A DNA stretch of 64,000 nucleotides from a virus. The position numbers and the translations under genes are program-made. The notes under the pieces were generated by a model that ran no database searches, was not told where the DNA came from, and was given only the letters and a program-made list of their open reading frames with translations. The DNA is taken from positions 18,604-82,603 of IMG/VR virus record IMGVR_UViG_3300034283_001913. The stretch is one strand, 5' to 3'. Of the stretch, positions 46,501-54,000 are shown piece after piece; positions within the stretch are counted from its first letter, which is position 1; every line of letters starts with the position of its first letter.

Positions 46501-48071
46501 TTAATGAAGCTGAGAAGATTAAGAGTCTTTCTATAGGTGTCTTCTTTAAAGACGGTAAAGCTTATTACGACAGAAGATCTTTAGATCGTCAGTATGCTGG
46601 CCAGCTTTACAATAAGGCAGAGTATGAAGAGCTAGGTTTAGCTAAGCTTCCTATTACAACATTCAGTTCTAAAGAAGAGTATTTCCACTATGTTTTCGAA
46701 AGAGAATATTTAAGAAGTCTTTATCCTAAGCTTTCTGATGTAGAAAAAAGCGCAGAATATGCTTGGATTGCTGGTAATGTTAAGTCGAATACTAAACGTA
46801 AACAGGGAGAAACGGATGAGGCTTTTGCTAGCAGGCTTAAAACTTTGAGCTATGAGGAGTTTCTCAAGGAAAAAGCTTTAGAGAACATCTTTAACACAGA
46901 CAAGATTTTTAAAGGTGAGCTTAGCTTTGCTGATAAACTTGTAATGATTAAAGAGAACTACGGTAAAGAGCTTGCTGAACAGTTCAGTATTATCGAAGCT
47001 CTTGTACCTAACTCTGGAGGCGGTGTAAACAACGTTGTCCTTAAGTCTAAGTTAGATGATCCTGACAAGCTCAATCTCTATTACGAAAACGTAGTTTCTC
47101 TAGCCGATCCTACAGTTAAAAAACTGGAAGACCCTATGGCTAATCAAATGGTTAGCGAGTTCTTTGCTATGCTTCCTCTTGTAGGATTCTTACAGTCCGG
47201 TATGAGTACTAAGTCTATGTTCTCTATTAATAGAGCTATGCCTCAGGATCTCTTTATCAGACTTATGGAGCGTCCTATAAAGGAGTACACTGAAAAACTT
47301 AATCCTTTGGCTCTAGACTTTTTCTATGAAAAGTTCTTGTCTCAGAACAGTCTGAGCAGTAGATCTAAGACTAGAAAGCGCTTTAAGGACTACTATTCTC
47401 AGGACTTTAGTTTAGATGAGACTTATAAACTTCATAAAGAAGGCGTAAAAGAGTATTCTCCTAGACCTTATGCTGAAGAAGCAAAAACGCTTATTGGCAC
47501 TAATGAAGACGGGGTTACGGTTATGAGTAGCTCTATGATCAATCTTGATGTAGCTACAGCAATGGCTGCAGAGAATCCGGATAGCATCTTTGTTTTTAAC
47601 GATGCTTTCCAGGCGGTTCCTCTTACCTTTCCTCAAAGATTATTGCAGGATAGAAACTTCCGAGGCCTGCCTATCTCTAACAAGTTTGGGTTACCTACTT
47701 ATACTGTCTACAGCGTTACAGAAAACTCTGCAGTAAAAGACATTAACGGTACTATAGCACCATTCATGAAACAAAAGATTGATGATGCTATAGATTCTCT
47801 TAAAGCTGAAGCTGAGCGTGGGATGAAACTAGTCTTCAATAGTTCAGGATATGGGCAAGAATGGATAGGTAATTTTATAGATCCTAAATACAAGGATATA
47901 CGAGCCCGTGCCGAGCAAACTTTCTTATATTTGTCTGAGAGACTGTATAAAGAATTTGGGTATGTAAACCCAGGCTATGACCTTACAACACAGGGTAAAA
48001 AGACCCTGCAAGAGTTACAGCCTATTACAGACGATGACGTAAGAGAATTTATGTTAAACTGTTATAGATAA
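37536..48071 (+). CDS. Giant virion RNA polymerase polypeptide with zincin motif (3,511 aa)
   Basis: The catalytic loop D2388-F-D2390-I-D2392 in GSDFDIDKLTVMMPSY is the metal-binding triad of the crAss-like virion RNA polymerase, described for Cellulophaga phage phi14:2. Before it, R2349-IPVQGLNSMEFMEVYEFLP and IVPPAEIVAKSG form the double-psi beta-barrel strands. Upstream at 795-799 is HEAWH, a zincin motif, and Pro-rich linkers occur at about 130-150 and 690-720. The protein is much longer than a polymerase alone (about 2,200 residues in phi14:2), so an N-terminal part of roughly 900 residues may be a separate ejection or protease module. Known role: it is packaged, ejected into the host and transcribes early genes. 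The next giant gene begins five bases after its stop. Confidence 0.88.
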   Translation: MICVLTTEQQRKFRKKVAKNLLDITEQNTPFSVKEYATSVYNRVLEKTQNSDLALTYAALAPLYIDQIASADRNVKMALMDKNVSFDEIARMVRDFGNEETGLEAVKTTLGIAANIVGDVRNMNESLQQQTQEPPVQAPPVTPSVSANQPVPDPDLRTSSSKKQFNAAKPTIMATRTQEAISDKKGDPNYNVPNPVLVPFFKTIRDVLTKLFSPVVDRDANKIEIVPGMPGVKLRLMPINQIDRSKVLSRDLQPAEANKPSNYDSNEPVLVLTDKYGQPIFFNDNGEYDPNGTPRYYYFRQLYSGNFDAQGNLQPYRAVTPGTADDYSRIDALARQKRISKEEARAQIIKDLELVQKLRKALKDNPDEMLLMDITGGSMGYADWDFNTFTRLSSIDFAGENIRFESAKTEGGVVDLGRVVFTTKQLPGLKIELERPVIKDSPNMVDLLANLMTQDLVEKNSVGDTVKVSVQKRIDYINQYFMTRQEGLDVYSNEDGSFTVKLMGNVIYQSLPTLYKNQQGDFVNREVAPTAQELAENELMGQTARTEIKNYLSNLQVQAKPLDSNSVTDFQKRKAISGTNFYDPQTRSKFTKPGDIFYNTATGLYYSVQYPKGNVKADLLNRNFSDLSIAREGDRFMVNQTEKPYNDYIKENFTIHYPLNAQRQLFRLNAYLSFEPTSSTMEKINPRVEPRVETPVATSTTTDATVPPVQTSALRDAMNNPELDKGIDVKKDELKATEAQIEAARKWYENHPLSKYFPFEAMFTMVNSKNRRAVATWSMQGITLYRGSDYSDLYHEAWHGFTQAFLSPAQKKALYAEAGKMSGSFVDYKGNTVKFSDADEKQLEEYLAEDFRKWMLKGGKADIAQPVKKTIFQKILDFLKALFGDLTYDEVVADSKALRTIHTLYEKLRVGNLSEYTFSEDNATFGVLEKGMMAIKEDASVKSLSYEDSRYLVELTDSLMSEFVDEFSKNKRSSGNISYKWTSTLLKKKAGLKLAYQHVLERSINTRNALKAKLDAATEDVVKNSLTKQVQRLDWFIDNFGNVDNLLENRPKKGEDTRSVIAYHMLKSQVLEPETKEGFFDEDVTKEEDLWSKGREGYDKGGNELSHQEMASTEILFLMRSLHKVDKNGQPVYMPGTEYEYEENGVKKKAGVPQLESFDRVWNATAKLLQNTLNIETMFAKLAEYRKNNKDFPMAQLMDKMGPVDTTGTTEWHLWTNFWQTFNKSRVPLVQAGVEIVNVNKEGKALNFENWRYEIKIGQSSGNIKRVATDWEHYFASAKTRFIKPDKNGVNYLDMAEVIKAYPKAPTGAKEQLAFLRDIGFLLEEDNLDIENALLDEQFDAKPFWYVISKLNKRRDNSGKPAVKITRLSHLKEKYPSFQGKDDNGRDVTYPELEGEGQNWNKILEAEAKYSDLRGNFMVTNAEGNTQFEHTLNNSLTIMVNAVNDVSTYQELINLPWMRHLDVKRNPWAKSSVWLNSIFDMEDLDGEGNIIGKKRLDPKGQPVKFVLENLSGVAVEKNGEFENEKGISSAKADVVTKLLMDLHLSILRGSPELMRHADKGTSFSVFVSRIYNPKVSTKAGQLATAYVPTIQLLRDLKNDNNQSLGYSEGDENMFSNYMLGYINAEHARIRQLRKMAKDGATDFDFKYLTNGRGFVAFSDVLTIDTKKALLKLDQDLDTYLKQNTEDARALRNAMKTDVIQYFNKETARVMDMFKNARGIDGKLLVGKSVLTKLSGQIRNENLGSDNLKTGAQENALVKSFVINSWIHNMESVSVIYGDPALYNMKKEEFHKRNAGVGSTGTIYRTDSLAMDYVNGVLGRGYRKKRFPEKQEDYPFDGRMNTAVVRDNEIRSTYFSQYADALIKDEMARTNVSRQEAEAKVLGAERDKDGNITKLGTVSDPIEGGLIYAYQKMNEGDAQGWITFDSYRILLNLEGKWSDQQEEMYQKIINGQDIDHRTLTQFFPPQKLQYFGPLDTEGLPITAFHKFSLFPLVPTVIKGTKLEDLHDKMVNENIDYALFQSGSKVGTITKEAKKKEKDGFTSFDPVYDKLYSSDGDRQISEETFTKNTIFLNYLKNQLEIAPEFKEKVTFSTQLRKLIEDGLIEGGVPVDFRKDVKNINQRRALWKALRTEEARERESPKYKLYKKYESNVQKLTELKKLELLDEMNWKMVNGKPEGSLKNLLEFVRKEMTRQEMADHEIDFVDLGYGGNKIKHDFSMSLSAEKIEKMLNSIVTRRLIKQKVNGEALIQVSGAGFETASSTGRDYTNPTDEQRKRWGTNDLPTYHKKADGTTAAMKVKVAMQGQFKKLLNLRDKEGNRIGTVDKLNTLLQDEEWLNTADHRRMITMVGVRIPVQGLNSMEFMEVYEFLPEEAGNIIVPPAEIVAKSGSDFDIDKLTVMMPSYTTEIQEDGSRRITMARQRTKQEVDKLYAQYERYYVEKERALTEVSPVTGSLEDLAPFNSLLFSIFGDTAENLDAELADILREEGKISSKEDFARKLNGTKAVENDLIWNIKEILELEDNFAALIKPNGTDIVKPLADELASKVTQYNPKQRLSGELSAEDAAELGEIPGQIAGTRIFEIGYNQYKHSSNNIGKQTLGLGAVDNTFNSIFNRIGAYLLPVAKVPTKRGSKQTFDVVQTLRVPHNTLDINGQQAISLSHIMAKDGNRISDVISQLINGWVDIAKDAWIFNIQGNKEIAPILLFMVQAGVPFKTAVYLASQPIVREYVEAQRRAKSTFGDMMGTAPEKGAMMFRVEARSKILSDGRFNFLEDLNLNARDVNKKAVFYKKTEDFLDRTLGATNEFSEADLKKEIEDHAEALEKGEEPKYSDVQKAAFLHFIQIEEMATAVRDVKMSMNFDTSKSDSLFDAQNRTLMLQKLRENGRLPEHLVDDILKETIIGSFYVQPFQLEIWKDLFPLRNSKVLNDWLAEKLASNIADDVNATFGDAEVFSNELRNDLVNFIFQNTLKNFNIGKLTHYKGEAVEDIMASKLNEAEKIKSLSIGVFFKDGKAYYDRRSLDRQYAGQLYNKAEYEELGLAKLPITTFSSKEEYFHYVFEREYLRSLYPKLSDVEKSAEYAWIAGNVKSNTKRKQGETDEAFASRLKTLSYEEFLKEKALENIFNTDKIFKGELSFADKLVMIKENYGKELAEQFSIIEALVPNSGGGVNNVVLKSKLDDPDKLNLYYENVVSLADPTVKKLEDPMANQMVSEFFAMLPLVGFLQSGMSTKSMFSINRAMPQDLFIRLMERPIKEYTEKLNPLALDFFYEKFLSQNSLSSRSKTRKRFKDYYSQDFSLDETYKLHKEGVKEYSPRPYAEEAKTLIGTNEDGVTVMSSSMINLDVATAMAAENPDSIFVFNDAFQAVPLTFPQRLLQDRNFRGLPISNKFGLPTYTVYSVTENSAVKDINGTIAPFMKQKIDDAIDSLKAEAERGMKLVFNSSGYGQEWIGNFIDPKYKDIRARAEQTFLYLSERLYKEFGYVNPGYDLTTQGKKTLQELQPITDDDVREFMLNCYR

Positions 48072-48076
48072 TCAAG

Positions 48077-51000
48077 ATGCAAGCATGCCCTATTGGTCCA
48101 GAATGGGATCTCCTCGTAAAAGAGGTAGGTCCCTTTCAGGCATACAGAGACTACCTACAAACTGGTGGCGAAATACGTACTCCTTCCGAAGTAAAAAGCA
48201 AGCTTCAGTCAGAAGGTGTACTTACTTCTATCTATCCGGCTCATCAGTATCAGCTAGAAAGAACTCAGAATAGTATTCCTCCGGCAGATCTAAATGCTTT
48301 AAAAAAGCTGGCAGAAACACTTACTGCTAAGTTTCCGGGCTATGCTTATAAGATAGAGAATCTTCCTAATGAGAACTTTAAGGGAGTATTGGTACCTTCT
48401 ACAGACCCTAGAGCTGTAGGAGGCAAGCCTACAATTATAATCAATGGAGCAAAGGCTAGCAAAGACACTCCTTTACATGAGTTTGGCCACGTGCTTCTCA
48501 ATATGGTTAAGGCCGAAAATACCAGACTCTACTTCGGCCTTCTTAATAAGATGTTTGATTCTTATACAGAAGAGGTAAGGCCTGGAGAAAAAGTTACTAA
48601 GTATCGAGTTAAGGCTAAGTACAAAGAAGAGTTTGCTATTATAGAAGCTCTTTATCCTATTCCTGAAGGACTTAATGATAAGCAAAGGGAAGCTGCAGAA
48701 GTGTACCAGATAGAAGAGTTGATGGTAGAAATGATGGGTAGGTTTGCTGCAGAGTTTTATGACGATAATGGCGAGTTTAAAGATGACCACGTAAGTAGGG
48801 ATAAAACCCTTCAAAGCTTATCTAAAGCTTTAAGAAAGATTTGGGAAACAATTAAAAATATGTTGTTGGGAGGTGTTCAAAATATTGACGCTATTAATAT
48901 TTCTCCGGATGCTTCTCTTGATGACTTAGCTATTATTCTTGCTAATCCTAATATTGCAGTAAAATCAGGAGAGTTAAGTCCTGCTAAACCTGAAATAGAA
49001 AAAATCAATAATAAGATTTTAGAGCTTACATCTTTATATAACCAGATGGATTCCAACGATGTAAAGCTTGTGCAGCTAGGAGAAAATTTCTTTTATCTTA
49101 CAACAGCTCAAGAAGAAGCTTTAAAGAAAGTACAAGAGGCTCTTCTTTGGTATAGAAACTATGTAGACGCAGGAATAGCGCCTAACATGACTACTCCTAA
49201 GATTGAAACAGGTTTAAAGTATGTTTATCAAAAGATTAAAGAGAAAAAAACTCTCTTAGGTAGACCTCTTACGTTTGAAGAATATGAACAGATTTTAGAT
49301 GAGCCTCGTTTAAGATATGTAAAGATTATTTTACAAACTTTTTTCAATAACCATGCAAGATTTAGACTATATAACAACTTTGCCACTAGTACTGAAGGCA
49401 GCATTAGATCTGCTATTGCTAGCTTTGTAAGTGATCTTAATGAAAGGATGTTAGGTAACAGAAGAGGTTATGATCCTAATACTTACGGCGTGAGTCCAGA
49501 TGCACAACTTGGTAATATATTAAAAGATCCTGGTCATTTTTTAAGACCTCTCTTTGTAGCTCAGATGGCTCCTGTTGGAGGACAACTTTTTTCGTATACT
49601 ACACGCAAGACTCCTCAGTATAGAACTAGTAATTATGATAATCTTTCAGATGCTATATTTGATGAAGTTGCTAAGCTTGAAGAAAATAAAAGAAATACTA
49701 AGGCTTATAGAGAGGCAACCTTTACATTAAAATATATAGATCCGGCTACAGGCCAAGAAACTACAGAAGATATAGATGTAGATGGGACTCTTCAGCCAAA
49801 CGGACTAATTAAGACAAATTTTAGATCTGATAAATTTTCTTTTGGTGATGCGGAATGGATAGTTCCAGCAACTGAAGATAATGTAAAAGCTAGATCTATT
49901 GTTTCATATAACTATAATCGTTATGGTGTAGTAGAGGTTAGTAATGGAAAAGCTTTGATTTTACCAGGAGATGGTATTACAGGAACCAGATATAAAGACT
50001 GGTATAAAGCTATTAAAAATAAAGATTATGCCAAAGCTTCCGAGATAGCAAATAATCACGGGGTTCTTAGAGACATTCAAGATCTTAAAGCAGTGATCGA
50101 TATGCCCAACCGGGTTCTGGAAGTAATGGGGCGCGTAATAGATACGGTTTCTTCTCTTTTTGCAGATGCTGACTACGCAGGTATTGAGTTTACTCCTGCT
50201 AGCGGATCATCATCTATAAGAGATTCTGGAGAAGAAAGAGAAAGGATCTATAACCTAATGTTTGCTAGAACCTTTGGTAGATACTCTACTGTTAAAGTAG
50301 GAGATAGAGGACACTCAATGATAGTTCCTACCTGGTATCGATCAAGCCTTAATGTCAATCAGCCTGTTTTTCAGCTAGACCGTACACCAGATTCTATACA
50401 AGAGTTTGCAGAAAGTACAGACACGTCTTTAGCCACAGTTGCTATAGAACCTATGAGGGCGTCTATATCTGTTACTCCGGAAACAACAAGCAACACTAAA
50501 GGGATATCCGGCCTAAAAGCTCTATTACGTAACCTGGCCAACAAGCTTTATGCAAAAGCCCTGGCTAATCAGTTTATGGTAGGCCAGAACGCTATCAAGT
50601 ATGAGTTTATCGATGCGGCTGAAGCAGCAGAGATTACGAAGAACAAGACAAATCCTTGGAACGGAGAGAAAGCTTTCTTCATAGGAGACACAGTATACTT
50701 TGTAGGAGACAGAGTAACCATGGGAGATATGTTCCATGAGTTCTCTCACCCTTTTGTAAGAAGTCTGTATTACCAGAACCGGGAGATGTTTAATAAGATC
50801 TACCGGGATTTACTGAAGACACCTGAGGGATTGGCCTTGTACAGGCAGATGAAGATTGATTATCCGGAACTTAGCGAGACAGACCCGCTGTTTGCTGAGG
50901 AGATGATAGTAAGAACACTTACTGCCGCGTCCGGAATGGAACAGCGTGGTGAAGCTAAATCTGATAGCTTTGCTTCTGTCCTTAAAGATTTGATGTTTGC

Positions 51001-54000
51001 TCTACGTCAAATGCTACGTCAGTTCTTTGGTAAGAGTATTAATGCCTCTAAGCTTACTCCTAATACTAATATTGTAGATCTTGTTAATATGCTTAAGGAA
51101 GGTCAGGTCTTCGAGATAGCTGATGAAGCCCTCGAGGATATCGACACCGTAGCTTATATCCGAGATACTAACCAGTATGTTACTGATCTACTGCGTATCA
51201 GTAAGCCTGAACTTATTGGTCTTACCGTTAGAGCTCACGACATCGCGTTAAAGCAAATCGATGCTGTTTCTCGTAACCGTAATTATGAAGAGATTGCTTC
51301 CCTGCTTGCTGATGAGTTTAAGCGTGGCGACTTACAAGAGATGAAGCGCAATCTTTCGAAGTTTGCTAAACCTCTTGAAGATAAACTACGCCAGAAGCGA
51401 GACGAGGTTGAATATAATAAAGCGCATGCTACCGCGATGGTTAACACCTTCTTCCGGTTGCAGAACATGACGGATAAGATTCGTGGTCACATGTTAGAAC
51501 TATCTAAGGATAAGGACAACATTGACAACATGCACAAAGCGGTCTATTACAACTACTTACTAGACTACTGGTCCAAATATATTGCAGAGGTTATCAAGAC
51601 TATGAATGAGGCTGGTGTACCTACTAGTAATCCTTTGTATTCTCTTGTTACTAGTATCGATGGTAATATCAAAGGGACCCAGAAATATACTAAGGATATC
51701 TACGAAAGAGGTAGCCGGGATGTTATCTATAGCCAGCTCATGCCTATGGCTGAGAACATCGATAAGCGCTATAAAGGTATCATCCAACGTCTTAAGGATA
51801 GAAACGCTTCACCAAAGCTCATTGATTCTTGGATGGTTGAATACACTGGTCTTACCCAAGTAGAAAACGATGAGAGAGATACTCTTCAAAGTTTAAAGGA
51901 TCAGGGTAAGAGCACGTTTGAACAGAACAAGCGCCTAGCGGCTCTTGATAAAAAATCTTTAGATGGCGCTCAAATCACTGAGCAAAAAATTGAGAAAGCT
52001 CTTAAGGGTGAGCTTAAGGACGGTAACGTCTTTAATGCTTTCTTTGAAGGTTACATGTATAGTGCCGATCCTGTTGTAGGAGGCTTTGCTCTTTATGTCA
52101 AGAATCAGATGTCTGATGTAATGAACAAGGCTATGGGCAAGTTTAATGACTATGCCCGAGACATGGCCCCTTTACTTAAAGCTGCAGGTTATAGCGGAGC
52201 TAATGTGAACGCTCTTATAGAAAGAGTAGCTCGTGTAGAAAAGATAGGTCGTATCAATGAAAAAGGTGAGTGGGAAGAAAGAGATGTCTGGACACTGAAG
52301 AGTGCTCATAAAAACTGGCGGATTGATCTAGATCGCGCACGTTATAAAGTAGACGAAGCTCATAAAGAGTACTCCCAGCATAATACCGATGAGACTTACA
52401 AAGCTCTTATTCAAGCTATCGCTGATCGTAAAAAACTTCTTAGAGATTACTTTCACCAAGAATACCAAGCTAAGGTCTATGCTCGAGATTATATGCTTGA
52501 GCAAGGATATCGCGTTGTAACTATTAATGGTAAGCAAGTTGATGTTGGCTTAGAAGCGGCATATCTTAAAGACCGTCTGTTTGAACTGATGGGTGAGATT
52601 ACCAATTCTAATACTTCTCAATTAGACGAGCTTCAGACTTCAGATAAGATGGATGATCTCTGGAGACAATATCACCAGCTCTTTTCTTTAGTAGACGCTA
52701 ACGGTAAGATGAAGACTGGTCTGGATAAAGAGATCGCTGTTCTCTTAAAAGAATATCGCGAAGCTTCAAAAGATCCAGATACCGGCGAGTCTTATTTTGA
52801 ATGGAAGCCTCGCACAGGTTTGTTTGAAAACTCCATGGCTCAGTTTGAGCAAGAACTTGCTCAAAGATTTGCTCCAGGTAGCCCAGCATATGAAAGAGAG
52901 TTTTCAAGATGGGTGCGCAAGAATAGCCGCGTCGCTATAAAGAAAGAATACTTCGATGAGATCCGCAGTATCATGGCGGATATAGAATCGATTATGAGCA
53001 AGCTTCCTGATTCTACTAAGAAGAAGTATGCAATCTCAGAGACTTACTCTAAGATTATGGATCTTGTTGCAGGTAACCGTGATGATGACGGTCAGCCTAA
53101 TGGTATGAACTTTACCCAAAAAGGTATAGAGTTTATCAAACAGCAGCAAGAGCTTCTCAATGAGATGATGAAAGGGTTTGCTAATCTGTCCGGATTAAAC
53201 GAAGATGAAGCTTCTCGTTACAGTTACTACTGGGACCAGATCAATAACAAGGTACCTCTTAGTGCTGCAGAACAATCCGACTTTAATAATCTTAGAAACA
53301 AGTCTGATAATACAGGTCTTAGTAAACTTCAAAAAGAAAAACTCTTTGCTTCATTTGCTAAGCTTGATGGCTTACGTAAAAAAGAGGCCACCACTTATTA
53401 CTGCCTGATCATGAATAATCAGCTGAGCAAACTTGATACAGCTCAGATGATGAGAATCATGAATACTAATAACATCACATCTGAATCTGCAGATCTAATC
53501 TTGCAGGGTAACGTGATTAATTCTCTTCTTGGTCAGAGCGCAGAGTTCGATGCTTGGTTCTATGCTAACCATATCCAGAAAGAAGTATATGATCAGGAGC
53601 TTGGTGCAAAGAAACCTGTATGGCAAAGAATATATGTGTGGAATGTAACCCGTCCGGTTAATGAAGATTTTTATGAGAAGACTGTAGTAACACGCGCAGA
53701 TGGCAGATCTTATACTATAAAAGGTTTGCCGGCAATGAAATACTATAGCCGTGTTGTAAAGCCTCAGTATCGTACTGAAAGAATCATAGGCAATACTGTA
53801 GATAACCAGGGGAACTTCCTACCTCGACTGGACATACCAAATAGCCCTTATATAGATCAGGACTATTTGAATATGCAGAGTACAGATCCTAAGCACTATG
53901 CTATCCTTGAAAAGATGAAGGAGCATCATCTCCGGAATCAAGAAGGATTGTCATATAGAAGCCGACTCTATCTTGATATTCCTAGATATAGAAAAAATGC

